In this document: in pieces, positions 5,119-12,242 of the stretch | How positions within the stretch are numbered: the stretch's first letter is position 1 | How the letters are laid out: every line of letters begins with the position of its first letter | Program-made: the position numbers and the translations under genes | Notes under the pieces: model-generated | Databases searched by the model: none | Told to the model about the DNA's origin: nothing | Seen by the model: the letters and a program-made list of their open reading frames with translations, nothing else | DNA from: Erythrobacter sp. | GTDB taxonomy: Bacteria; Pseudomonadota; Alphaproteobacteria; Sphingomonadales; Sphingomonadaceae | Direction: 5' to 3' | Assembly: GCA_030731635.1 (NCBI GenBank) | Contig: JANQTR010000215.1 | Span: 8,400-20,641 of the forward strand | Length of the DNA: 12,242 bases

Positions 5119-7097
5119 TTGCTGAAATCGGATTGGCTGCCCTGTGGCTCGCTGCGGCGCTGGCGGTATTGCAGATGGTCTCGGGCGGCTTTGCACTGCG
5201 AAGCGCGGCGGGTGAGGTCAACCCGCTGTCGATCTATGCGCGACCTGCCGCTGTGGTGCAGGCGTTCCTGGCGGTGCTGGCTTTCATGATGCTGCTGTGG
5301 GCGTTTGCGGTGAGTGATCTTTCGATCAAGCTGGTGGCCAATAACTCGCATTCGATGAAGCCGTTTATCTACAAGCTGAGCGGGACGTGGGGCAATCACG
5401 AAGGGTCGATGCTGCTGTGGGTCGGGGTGCTGGCGCTGTCGGGCGGGCTGCTTGCCGCATTTGAACGGCGACTGCCTGAACGCACAATGGGCGCGACGTT
5501 AGCGGTGCAGGGGTTTGTGGCGCTGGGGTTCTATGCCTTTCTGCTCTTGTCATCGAACCCGTTTGAGCGGTTGCCGGTGCCTGCGATTGAAGGGGTTGGC
5601 CTTAACCCGCTGCTGCAGGACATCGGCCTCGCGATCCATCCGCCGACGCTTTATGCCGGATATGTCGGCCTGTCGGTCGCTTTCAGTCTGGCGATGGGCG
5701 CGTTGCTGACCAATCAGGTCAACCCTGCTTTTGCACGCGTGATGCGCCCATGGGTGCTGGGCGCGTGGGTGCTGCTGACGCTGGGGATCACGGCGGGATC
5801 ATACTGGGCTTATTACGAGCTTGGCTGGGGCGGCTGGTGGTTCTGGGATCCGGTCGAAAACGCCTCGTTGATGCCTTGGCTGGCGGCAACTGCGCTGATG
5901 CATTCAGTCGCTGTGCTGGCAGCACGCGATGCGCTGCGGACGTGGACGATCATGCTGGGCGTGCTGGCATTTTCGATGTCGATGCTTGGCACCTTTCTTG
6001 TGCGGTCGGGTGTGCTGACCAGCGTTCACGCTTTTGCGGTCGATCCCGAGCGTGGGGCTTTCATCCTTGGCCTGCTGGGGCTGTATATCGGCGGCGCATT
6101 CACGATCTTCGCGCTGCGTGCTGGCGCGGTCGCAGAAGGTAAGCGGTTTGCCGTTTCCAGCCGCGAAGGCGCGCTGGTTTTCAACAATGTGATGTTGTCG
6201 GCGATCCTTGCGATTGTGCTGCTGGGCACGCTGTATCCGCTGGTGACTGAGGCATTCGATGTGCGCGTGTCGGTTGGCCCGCCCTATTTCAACCCGGCTG
6301 CCGCAATCTTTGCGATCCCGATGTTCCTGGTGATGGCGGTTGGCCCACTGCTGCGCTGGAAGGAAGACAAGCCTGCGCGGTTGCAGTTTGAGGTGTCGCT
6401 CATCGCAGCGGTGCTGATTTCTGCGATAGCGCTGGTGTCGTTCGTTGGTGACATTCCGTTCCTGCCGCTGCTGGGCCTCGGCCTTGCTGCGGCACTGGCG
6501 GTGGCGGCGGTGCTGCCTTTGCGGGGGCGCAAACTGGCCCGCGTTCCGGTGGCGACGTGGGGCATGGTGCTGGCCCATTTCGGGGTTGCGGTTTCGCTGT
6601 TCGGGATGGCCTGCGAAGGCGCGTTCACGCAAGAACGGCTCGCCGCGGTCGCCCCCGGTGGCACCGAACAGGTCGGCGATTTCAGCGTGACCTTGCAAAG
6701 CGTCTCTCCTGTCGCCGGGCCGAACTGGACCGCGATCGAAGCGCGCATGGCGGTTAGCCGCGCTGGCGGGGAGCCGGTGATGCTTGCGCCGCAGGCTCGC
6801 AATTTCTGGTCACCCGCGCAGGCCACCAGCGAAAGTGCGCTGCTGACCCGCTGGGATGGCCAGCTTTACGTGGTGATGGGCAATCAGGCCGAAGACGGAC
6901 GCTGGCAGATCCGCGTGTGGTGGAAGCCGTTTGTCACCTTCATCTGGTATGGTGGGATATTGATTGCTTTAGGCGGAATGCTGGCGGTTGCCGGGCGGGT
7001 GCGGGTCGATGTGAAGCGCCGCGCCGCTGTGAAAATGGGTGACGCGCGGCGTGCCGATCTTGAGGCGCTGAATCCTGCGCCGGTTCCGGCGGAGTAG
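5115..7097 (+). CDS. ccmF: Haem lyase CcmF of cytochrome c maturation
   Basis: CcmF is the large inner-membrane subunit of the System I holocytochrome c synthase. It receives haem from CcmE and attaches it to the CxxCH motif of the apocytochrome together with CcmH and CcmI. The 660-residue product is a polytopic membrane protein of normal family length. The haem-handling motif lies at about 238-256 (GWGGWWFWDPVENASLMPWL). The four expected histidines are visible: His175 (IHPPTLYAGY), His263 (LMHS), His305 (TSVHAF) and His488 (VLAHFG). GNHEGSMLLW (93-102) is also typical. A soluble periplasmic part lies at about 505-600, before the last membrane segment. The ATG at 5115 overlaps the ccmE stop as ATGA, which implies translational coupling. 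The stop is 6 bases before ccmG. Confidence 0.97.
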   Translation: MIAEIGLAALWLAAALAVLQMVSGGFALRSAAGEVNPLSIYARPAAVVQAFLAVLAFMMLLWAFAVSDLSIKLVANNSHSMKPFIYKLSGTWGNHEGSMLLWVGVLALSGGLLAAFERRLPERTMGATLAVQGFVALGFYAFLLLSSNPFERLPVPAIEGVGLNPLLQDIGLAIHPPTLYAGYVGLSVAFSLAMGALLTNQVNPAFARVMRPWVLGAWVLLTLGITAGSYWAYYELGWGGWWFWDPVENASLMPWLAATALMHSVAVLAARDALRTWTIMLGVLAFSMSMLGTFLVRSGVLTSVHAFAVDPERGAFILGLLGLYIGGAFTIFALRAGAVAEGKRFAVSSREGALVFNNVMLSAILAIVLLGTLYPLVTEAFDVRVSVGPPYFNPAAAIFAIPMFLVMAVGPLLRWKEDKPARLQFEVSLIAAVLISAIALVSFVGDIPFLPLLGLGLAAALAVAAVLPLRGRKLARVPVATWGMVLAHFGVAVSLFGMACEGAFTQERLAAVAPGGTEQVGDFSVTLQSVSPVAGPNWTAIEARMAVSRAGGEPVMLAPQARNFWSPAQATSESALLTRWDGQLYVVMGNQAEDGRWQIRVWWKPFVTFIWYGGILIALGGMLAVAGRVRVDVKRRAAVKMGDARRADLEALNPAPVPAE

Positions 7098-7103
7098 CGC
7101 ACC

Positions 7104-7634
7104 ATGCGGTCACGCCTGATGCTGTGGGTGCCGCTCGCCCTGTTTGCGTTCTTCGTGGGCGTGGCGGGTTATATGCTGACGCAGCAAAAAAATCAGTTCG
7201 TCGAAAGCGCGATGATTGGCGAACCGCTGCCCGAATTTGCGTTGAAGCCTGCCTTTCCCGGGCTGCCGGGTGCGGCGCGCACTGATCTGACGGGCGGCAA
7301 GCCGCGCCTGCTCAACATCTGGGCGAGCTGGTGCCTGCCCTGCATTTCCGAAGCCCCGCAGCTTGAAGCCTTGCAGGCGCAGGGGGTCGAGATTGTCGGC
7401 ATTGCGATCCGCGACCGGCCCGAAGATGTCGCCAATTTCCTCGCCCGCTATGGCAATCCCTATAGCCGGATCGGCGCGGATGACATTTCCGAGGTGCAAC
7501 TGGCGATTGGTTCGTCGGGCGTTCCCGAAACCTTCGTGATCGATGCGTCGGGCATGATCCGTTACCAGCACATTGGCGATATCCGCGAAGATGACGTGCC
7601 ACTGTTGCTGGCGGAACTGGAGAAGGCGAAATGA
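7104..7634 (+). CDS. ccmG: Thiol:disulfide oxidoreductase CcmG (DsbE)
   Basis: CcmG is a membrane-anchored periplasmic thioredoxin-like protein that keeps the cysteines of apocytochrome c (directly or through CcmH) reduced for haem attachment. The 176-residue product has an N-terminal anchor (about 5-24), then a thioredoxin fold with the active site WASWCLPC (Cys77 and Cys80) and the cis-proline region GVPETFVID (Pro141). IGEPLPEFAL near residue 38 and the short acidic C-terminus are typical of DsbE. The ATG at 7104 has GGAG (7091-7094) 9 bases upstream, inside the end of ccmF. The 3' end overlaps ccmH by four bases (ATGA). Confidence 0.95.
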   Translation: MRSRLMLWVPLALFAFFVGVAGYMLTQQKNQFVESAMIGEPLPEFALKPAFPGLPGAARTDLTGGKPRLLNIWASWCLPCISEAPQLEALQAQGVEIVGIAIRDRPEDVANFLARYGNPYSRIGADDISEVQLAIGSSGVPETFVIDASGMIRYQHIGDIREDDVPLLLAELEKAK

Positions 7635-8059
7635 TCCGCGCATTGTTCGCCGTGATACTTGCGCTTGTGGCTGTCCCACTGGCTGCTCAGGACACCATGC
7701 CCCCTGCGCCCTATGCTTATAATCAGCTCGACGATCCCCGGCTTGAAGCTGAGGCTGCGGCGCTGATGCACACTCTGCGCTGCCTCAAATGCCAGTCGCA
7801 AAGCATCGCCGATAGCGATGCGCCGATGGCAGGCGATATGCGCCATCAGGTGCGCAGCCGCATTCAGGCGGGCGAAAGCCCCGAAGCGATCCGTGCTTGG
7901 CTGATTGCGCGCTACGGCGACTATGTCAGCTATAATCCGACCGTCAGCGCGAGCACCTGGCCGCTATTTGCGATCCCGGTGTTGCTGATTCTGATTGTCG
8001 CGGCCGTGCTGCTGCGGCGACTGGGCAAGCGACGCTCCGATACGGAGGATGCCGCATGA
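7631..8059 (+). CDS. ccmH: Cytochrome c-type biogenesis protein CcmH (CcmL/CycL type)
   Basis: The 142-residue product has a signal peptide (about 1-19, ending VPLAAQ), a three-helix periplasmic domain, one C-terminal membrane helix (about 110-128) and a basic tail. The redox motif LRCLKCQSQSIADS gives Cys51 and Cys54, the RCxxCQ signature of CcmH. It takes part in the thiol-disulfide exchange with CcmG and the apocytochrome, next to CcmF and CcmI. It is the short, single-domain form: in E. coli CcmH is fused to a CcmI-like part, while here ccmI is a separate gene beginning at the overlapping ATGA. A start at 7631 gives a good signal peptide directly. Confidence 0.95.
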   Translation: MIRALFAVILALVAVPLAAQDTMPPAPYAYNQLDDPRLEAEAAALMHTLRCLKCQSQSIADSDAPMAGDMRHQVRSRIQAGESPEAIRAWLIARYGDYVSYNPTVSASTWPLFAIPVLLILIVAAVLLRRLGKRRSDTEDAA

Positions 8060-8706
8060 TCGGCGGTTGGCTGGCAGTGGGCGCCTTGGCGCTGGCGGCA
8101 TTCGCGCTCGCTGTGCTGGCGCTGCGCCTGCCACGGCACGGCTTTGCGCTGTTCGGCGCGGTGCTGTTGATCGGGCTTGCTGGCTATGCGTGGCAGGGCA
8201 AGCCGGGCCAGCCCGCCAGCCCTGCTGCGTCCGCTGCCAACGCCAAGAAAAATGAGGGCGAAGCGATGGTCGAAGGCCGCGCCGCGCTGTTCGACCGGAC
8301 CCGGCCGCCTCCTGCCTATCTGTTAACTTCGGATGCTTTTGCCCGGCGCGGGCAATTCGCCGATGCGGCGGCGCTGCTGCGCGGCGGCTTGGAGGCCAAT
8401 CCCCGCGATCAGGAAAGCTGGCTTGCGTTGGGTATGGCGCTGGTTGGCCATGCCGACGGGTTTGTCACGCCGGCCGCCTTGCAGGCCTTCAGCCGCGCCA
8501 AAGCGATTGATCCGGCTCATCCGGGCGCTGAATATATCCTCGGCTATGCCTATTTGCGAAGCGGGGAAGTGCGCGCGGCGCGCAATGTCTGGGCGGGACT
8601 GGTCGAAAGTTCGCCTCCTGATGCGCCGTGGCGCGAGGGGCTGAAGGATGAAATCGCCCGGCTGGACGATATGATCGCGCGCGCGCCGATGCTGCAAGGT
8701 CAGTGA
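8056..8706 (+). CDS. ccmI: TPR-containing cytochrome c biogenesis protein, CcmI/CycH type (short)
   Basis: The 216-residue product has two hydrophobic segments near the N-terminus (about 4-24 and 29-46), a polar linker rich in Ala, Pro and Gln, and then a helical part with tetratricopeptide-like pairs (about 85-205: DAFARRGQFADAAALLRGGLEANP, SWLALGMALVG, AFSRAKAIDPAHPGAEYILGYAYLRSGEVRAARNVW). CcmI holds the apocytochrome C-terminus for CcmF and CcmH. Alphaproteobacterial CcmI is often near 400 residues, so this is a short form that keeps the membrane part and a reduced TPR domain. The place at the end of the ccm operon, coupled to ccmH by ATGA, supports the call. The gene ends 126 bases before kup. 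Confidence 0.85.
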   Translation: MIGGWLAVGALALAAFALAVLALRLPRHGFALFGAVLLIGLAGYAWQGKPGQPASPAASAANAKKNEGEAMVEGRAALFDRTRPPPAYLLTSDAFARRGQFADAAALLRGGLEANPRDQESWLALGMALVGHADGFVTPAALQAFSRAKAIDPAHPGAEYILGYAYLRSGEVRAARNVWAGLVESSPPDAPWREGLKDEIARLDDMIARAPMLQGQ

Positions 8707-8832
8707 CCACCACGGGACACCGCGCGGCGTATTGTTGCAGGTGCGAAGAGGGAGTGCTAGGCGCGCGGCCTTTCTTGCTTGAGTCGTTCGGGTGGGATGG
8801 GCAGTACCGACCAGACGGGAAATCCGATTGAG

Positions 8833-10776
8833 ATGACCACCACCACCGCAACAGCATCCGATCACCCGCCAGCATCGCACGGTCACGGCCCCAAGGCCTC
8901 AACTCTCACGCTCGCCGTTGGCGCGGTTGGCGTGGTGTTCGGCGATATCGGCACCAGCCCGCTTTACGCTTTCCGCGAAACCTTTGCCTCGCACCACGGC
9001 GTGCCAGCAATCATGCCTGATGCCGAACATATCCATGGCGTGCTGAGCCTGGTGTTCTGGTCAATGATGATGGTGGTGACGGTCAAATATGTGATCACCA
9101 TCATGCGCGCCGATAACAAAGGCGAAGGCGGCAGCCTGGCGTTGCTGGCCTTGATCCGGCGCGCATCGGACAACCGCCGGTGGACCGCGCCGCTGATTCT
9201 GCTCGGAGTGTTTGCCACCGCGTTGTTCTATGGTGACAGCATGATCACCCCGGCGATCTCGGTGCTGTCTGCCACCGAAGGTCTGCAATATATCGTTCCC
9301 GGTTTCAAACCGTGGATCGTGCCGACGGCGGTTGCGATCCTGTTTGGCCTGTTCGCGATCCAGTCGCGCGGATCGGGCAAGGTGGGCAAGCTGTTCGGCC
9401 CGATCATGCTGACCTATTTCGGGATGCTGGCAGTACTTGGCGTGATGCACCTGTCGGCCAATCCGGCGATCATTCTGGAAACAATCAACCCGCTCAACGC
9501 GCTTCGGTTTTTCCAGGCGGATGGCTTCACCGCCTTTGTCGCGCTGGGCAGCGTTGTCCTTGCCGTGACCGGGGCAGAGGCGCTGTATGCTGACATGGGC
9601 CATTTCGGGCGCAAGCCGATCGGGCTGTCGTGGATCAGCTTTGTGTTCCCGGCGCTGATGCTCAATTACATGGGGCAGGGCGCGATGATCCTGTCGCAGA
9701 CCTCGCCCGAGGCGGCCGCGGCACTGGTGAAGGATCCGTTCTTCCTGATGATCCCCGATATCGTGCGCGTGCCGGTGATTATCATTGCGTTGCTGGCCAC
9801 CATCATCGCCAGTCAGGCAGTGATTTCAGGCGCGTTCAGCCTGACCCAGCAGGCGATCCAACTGGGCTTTATCCCGCGCATGGAAATCCGCCACACCAGC
9901 GCTTCTGCCGCCGGGCAGATTTATATCCCGATGATCAATTGGGGCCTGATGGTGATGGTGATCCTGCTGGTATTGTTCTTCCAGTCATCCAGCAACCTTG
10001 CGGCGGCCTATGGTATCGCGGTGACCGGCGCGATGTTTATCGATACGCTGCTGCTGGCCGCTGTGCTGTTCTCATTATGGCGTTGGCCTGTGTGGAAGGC
10101 GCTGCCGCTGGTGGCTGTCTTCCTGATTGTCGACATCGCCTATTTCGGCGCGAACTTGATCAAGGTGCCCGCCGGCGGGTGGGTGCCGCTGCTGATCGGG
10201 TTCATCATCTTCACGCTGCTGACCACATGGTCACGCGGACGCGAATTGATGCGCGCGAGCATGACCGAAGGGTCTCTGCCAATCGAGATTTTCGCCAAGA
10301 GCGCGCAAAACAGTACGACCCGTGTGCCGGGGACAGCGATATTCATGGCATCGACCAACACTGGCGTGCCATCGGCGTTGCTGCACAATATCAAGCATAA
10401 CAAGGTGCTGCACGAACGCATCCTGATCCTGACGGTTGCGGTGCAGGATGTGCCCTACCTTGAATCGATTGAGCGGTATTCCTGCAAAGAACTGGGCAAC
10501 GGATTTTACCGGGTAACGATCCGCTGCGGCTTCCTTGAAGAAACCGACGTGCCTAAACTGCTGCGCTCGCTCGACCTGTGCGGTGCGCCGTTCGACATGA
10601 TGCAGACCAGCTTTTTCCTGTCGCGCCAGACGCTGCTTGCATCGTCCAAACCGGGGATGGCGATCTGGCGTGAGAAACTGTTCGCTTGGATGCTGCGCAA
10701 CGCGGCGAGCGCAATGGAATTCTTCCGCCTGCCAACCAACCGGGTGGTGGAATTGGGGAGCCAGGTGGAGATTTAG
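8833..10776 (+). CDS. kup: Low-affinity potassium uptake protein Kup
   Basis: Kup (Trk-independent) proteins are inner-membrane K+/H+ symporters of the KUP/HAK/KT family. The 647-residue product opens with a polar segment, then AVGVVFGDIGTSPLYAFRETF (about 31-51) with the family signature GDIGTSPLYA. About twelve membrane segments run to residue 470. The cytoplasmic C-terminal domain holds PGTAIFMASTNTGVPSALLHNIKHNKVLHE, MMQTSFFLSR and the canonical end FFRLPTNRVVELGSQVEI. The length is normal. The start is uncertain. ATG 8833 is preferred (GGGAAA 10 bases upstream, MTTTTATASDHP), with ATG 8797 and TTG 8779 as alternatives adding 12 and 18 residues. The gene follows the ccm operon after 126 bases and is followed after 3 bases by an immunity-like gene. 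Confidence 0.95.
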   Translation: MTTTTATASDHPPASHGHGPKASTLTLAVGAVGVVFGDIGTSPLYAFRETFASHHGVPAIMPDAEHIHGVLSLVFWSMMMVVTVKYVITIMRADNKGEGGSLALLALIRRASDNRRWTAPLILLGVFATALFYGDSMITPAISVLSATEGLQYIVPGFKPWIVPTAVAILFGLFAIQSRGSGKVGKLFGPIMLTYFGMLAVLGVMHLSANPAIILETINPLNALRFFQADGFTAFVALGSVVLAVTGAEALYADMGHFGRKPIGLSWISFVFPALMLNYMGQGAMILSQTSPEAAAALVKDPFFLMIPDIVRVPVIIIALLATIIASQAVISGAFSLTQQAIQLGFIPRMEIRHTSASAAGQIYIPMINWGLMVMVILLVLFFQSSSNLAAAYGIAVTGAMFIDTLLLAAVLFSLWRWPVWKALPLVAVFLIVDIAYFGANLIKVPAGGWVPLLIGFIIFTLLTTWSRGRELMRASMTEGSLPIEIFAKSAQNSTTRVPGTAIFMASTNTGVPSALLHNIKHNKVLHERILILTVAVQDVPYLESIERYSCKELGNGFYRVTIRCGFLEETDVPKLLRSLDLCGAPFDMMQTSFFLSRQTLLASSKPGMAIWREKLFAWMLRNAASAMEFFRLPTNRVVELGSQVEI

Positions 10777-10779
10777 GCC

Positions 10780-11184
10780 GTGAAGCTAGGCCCTTACAAT
10801 ACCGACGCGAGCAAGACGCTCGAGCAGCTGACCGGGGTGGATTGGGGTGACCTCGGCAGCGCCTCCACACACATGGTAAAAACGATCATTCGCGCCGGCA
10901 AAAAACCGCTCGACACTTTGAATGGTGAAGAAATTTGGCTGCTTGTCTCCCAGCAGGAAGGATTGCCATTCATCCTCGATCTCGTGTGGCCCGTGATCGA
11001 GCGAGATCCCTTGTCCTACTTCGATAAGTATGAGGGCGATGTGCTTTCGAGCTTGCTGAAAGCGCCTGAGGCGATTTGGGCGAAGCGACCGGAATATCGA
11101 GCCGAACTGGAGAGCTTGAAGCAACGCGCGCTCAATGCTCCCGACTCCACAAACGATATGTTCCGGGAGACGCTCGCGCGCTGA
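10780..11184 (+). CDS. Contact-dependent growth inhibition immunity-like protein (CdiI_2 type), orphan
   Basis: The 134-residue product is soluble, with no signal peptide or membrane segment. It matches, from memory, the CdiI_2-type immunity proteins of contact-dependent inhibition: TLEQLTGVDWG (13-23), a basic KKPLDTLNGEEIWLLVSQQEGL region (41-62), then LVWPVIERDPL and YEGDVLSSLL (84-93) before a Trp-rich end. Such proteins bind and block one cognate CdiA toxin tip. No toxin or CdiB transporter is visible here, so this would be an orphan. The start is GTG 10780 with GGTGGAG 9 bases upstream; a later ATG at 10873 would lose the conserved N-terminal part. It begins 3 bases after the kup stop, so it is probably translated from kup read-through. 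My hand count gives about 57% GC for 10801-11184 and only about 49% for 10861-10980, lower than sampled neighbours, which suggests acquisition. Confidence 0.65.
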   Translation: MKLGPYNTDASKTLEQLTGVDWGDLGSASTHMVKTIIRAGKKPLDTLNGEEIWLLVSQQEGLPFILDLVWPVIERDPLSYFDKYEGDVLSSLLKAPEAIWAKRPEYRAELESLKQRALNAPDSTNDMFRETLAR

Positions 11185-11200
11185 TCAGCTTCTCAGCTTC
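11185..11200. repeat. Perfect tandem 8-bp duplication between convergent genes
   Basis: TCAGCTTC occurs twice head to tail, starting directly after the stop codon of the immunity-like gene and running over the minus-strand stop codon of ispZ (11193-11195). It could be replication slippage or a trace of the insertion that brought the immunity-like gene. Confidence 0.5.
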
Positions 11201-11843
11201 CCGTCGGAGGTTCGTCCTTCAGCACCTCGTCGCGGTCCTCAAAGCTCAGCCCGTGCTTCAGCAGCATCGGGATCTGGCTGAAGGTGAACAGGAAGGTCAG
11301 CGGCAGGAACACCCACAGCTTGGCCCACAGCCAGCCTTCGAAATCCAGCTGCGCGCGCAGCACTTCGTTCAGCACCGCCAGCAGCAGGAAAAACACCCCC
11401 CAGTTGCGCGACAGCTTGAGCCATCCCGCGTCCGACAGCCCCTCAAACGCGGCTTCAAGCAGGATTTTAAGCAGTGCGCGGCCCGCAAACACCCCGCCCA
11501 GCAGCACTACGCCGAACACTGCGTAGATGATGGTCGGCTTTAATTGCACGAAGGTCGGGTCGCCAAAGAAAATGGTAAGGCTGCCAAAGCCAACAATCAG
11601 CGCGGTCGAAAACCACAGCATCGGGGAAACCTTGCCCAGCCGCCATTTCGAGATGATCAGCGCCGCCACTGCTGCAAGCATGAAAGCGCCGGTGCCATTG
11701 ATGATCGCGCCAAGCTCGCCCGCCGGGTTGGGTTTGTCCGGTGCGCTCCAGCGATAAACGCCGAGGAACACCAGCAGCGGCCCGTAATCTACTGCAACGC
11801 TGATCCAGCTGGAGGCGGCTTTTTTGCCTTCGGTCTCGCTCAT
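11193..11843 (-). CDS. ispZ: Inner-membrane septation protein IspZ/YciB family
   Basis: The 216-residue product is an inner-membrane protein with about five hydrophobic segments. It carries the family core: VDYGPLLVFLGVY (18-30), FFGDPTFVQLKPTIIYAVFG (92-111), LSRNWGVFFLLLAVLNE (144-160) and WLWAKLWVFLPLTFLFTFSQIPML (171-194). YciB/IspZ proteins are linked to intracellular septation and envelope synthesis; the biochemical activity is not settled. The length is slightly above the E. coli form (179) because of longer polar ends. The ATG at 11843 has AGGAG 7 bases upstream and overlaps the ftsY stop as TAATG, so translation is probably coupled to ftsY. Its 3' end faces the immunity-like gene with an 8-base gap and no evident terminator. 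Confidence 0.93.
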   Translation of the reverse strand: MSETEGKKAASSWISVAVDYGPLLVFLGVYRWSAPDKPNPAGELGAIINGTGAFMLAAVAALIISKWRLGKVSPMLWFSTALIVGFGSLTIFFGDPTFVQLKPTIIYAVFGVVLLGGVFAGRALLKILLEAAFEGLSDAGWLKLSRNWGVFFLLLAVLNEVLRAQLDFEGWLWAKLWVFLPLTFLFTFSQIPMLLKHGLSFEDRDEVLKDEPPTGS

Positions 11844-12242
11844 TACGCCACTCCTGCGATCACGCGCGCGACCAGATCGGGATCGAACGGGCGCAGGTCT
11901 TCCATTTTCTCGCCCACGCCAATCGCGTGGATCGGCAGGCCGTATTGTTCCGCCGCTGCGACCAGCACCCCGCCGCGCGCGGTGCCATCAAGCTTGGTCA
12001 TGATCAGGCCAGTCACGCCGGCGACTTCCTTGAACACGTCAATCTGGGCGAGCGCGTTCTGGCCGTTGGTGGCATCCAGCACGAGCACCACGTCATGCGG
12101 CGCTTCGGGGTTTAACCGCCCCAGAACCCGGCGAATTTTGGCCAGTTCGTCCATCAGTTCAGTCTTGTTCTGAAGGCGTCCGGCGGTGTCCACGATCAGC
12201 GCGTCAATCCCGGTGTCGGTCGCCTGTTTGACGGCATCGAAC
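11843..12242 (-). CDS. ftsY: Signal recognition particle receptor FtsY, 3' part
   Basis: This frame runs off the right edge, so about 132 C-terminal residues are visible and the start is outside. FtsY is the SRP receptor GTPase that brings ribosome-nascent chain complexes to the SecYEG translocon. The GTPase (NG) domain motifs are clear: VDTAGRLQN (codons from 12193 down), VLDATNGQNA (near 12076-12053) and TKLDGTARGG (11998-11969), then GVGEKMEDLRPFDP near the C-terminus. The N at the end of DTAGRLQN and the GEKxxDLxPF end favour FtsY over its paralogue Ffh, which continues into a methionine-rich M domain. The stop codon overlaps the ispZ ATG by one base. Confidence 0.95.
   Translation of the reverse strand, partial: FDAVKQATDTGIDALIVDTAGRLQNKTELMDELAKIRRVLGRLNPEAPHDVVLVLDATNGQNALAQIDVFKEVAGVTGLIMTKLDGTARGGVLVAAAEQYGLPIHAIGVGEKMEDLRPFDPDLVARVIAGVA

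Noticed and set aside
5904..6698. 264-codon minus-strand open frame inside ccmF
   Set aside because: Its Arg/Gln/His-rich composition is typical of an antisense shadow of a hydrophobic membrane-protein gene; ccmF is certain.
8735..8763. TTGCAG-17-TAGGCG with a TGC extension as a kup promoter
   Set aside because: The -10 box shares too few bases with consensus; kup probably has a promoter in 8707-8832, but this match is too weak to list.
8720..8775. 7-bp inverted repeat CCGCGCG/CGCGCGG followed by TTTCTT, as a terminator of the ccm operon
   Set aside because: The 35-base spacer makes a poor terminator hairpin, and the short alternative AGGC/GCCT stem (8759-8771) is only 4 bp. I cannot claim a terminator.
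11544..12173. Long plus-strand open frame opposite ispZ and ftsY
   Set aside because: It lies wholly antisense to two well-recognised genes, has no family-like features, and is expected from the high GC content.
1..12242. CRISPR array, insertion sequence, integrase, prophage or defence island
   Set aside because: No periodic repeats, transposase- or integrase-like reading frames, or defence gene sets were seen; tRNA-His has no duplicated 3' end downstream that would mark an attachment site.

Overview
The window looks like core chromosome of an alphaproteobacterium. Sphingomonadales, and within it the Erythrobacteraceae group, is the best guess. The case rests on the high-GC codon use, the cysteine-free L31, an OmpH/Skp gene followed directly by fabZ without lpx genes, a System I (ccm) cytochrome c maturation operon, and a ftsY-ispZ pair. 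This placement comes from gene content and remembered family features; no search was run.

Left part (1-1260, plus strand): the 3' end of a Skp/OmpH periplasmic chaperone gene, fabZ, then rpmE. A strong hairpin lies in the rpmE leader, and three hairpins follow the gene, the last with a T-tract typical of an intrinsic terminator. Convergent to it (1261-2222, minus strand) is a two-gene unit of a prolyl-4-hydroxylase-like 2-oxoglutarate/Fe(II) oxygenase and a small TraR/DksA-type zinc-finger protein, joined by a TAATG overlap.

Middle part (2413-8706, plus strand): tRNA-His(GTG) with its own likely promoter, a Glu/Leu/Phe/Val-type dehydrogenase 46 bases behind the tRNA, and then ccmC-ccmD-ccmE-ccmF-ccmG-ccmH-ccmI. 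The ccm genes overlap or nearly touch (1-4 base overlaps, 6- and 12-base gaps), which suggests one translationally coupled operon. It carries haem delivery to CcmE (CcmC, CcmD), the haem chaperone (CcmE), the haem lyase (CcmF), and apocytochrome thiol reduction and presentation (CcmG, CcmH, CcmI). ccmA and ccmB are not here.

Right part (8833-12242): kup (K+ uptake) and, three bases behind it, a GTG-started gene for a protein resembling contact-dependent growth-inhibition immunity proteins. No CdiA-type toxin gene is visible, so this is the one clearly accessory-looking gene. Convergent to it are ispZ/yciB and the 3' part of ftsY, linked by a TAATG overlap.

I saw no CRISPR array, insertion sequence, prophage or obvious novel multi-gene system. 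The observations most worth checking are the orphan immunity-like gene, the rpmE leader hairpin, the tRNA-His/dehydrogenase linkage with a hairpin over the dehydrogenase ribosome site, and the uncertain (possibly leaderless) start of the oxygenase gene.
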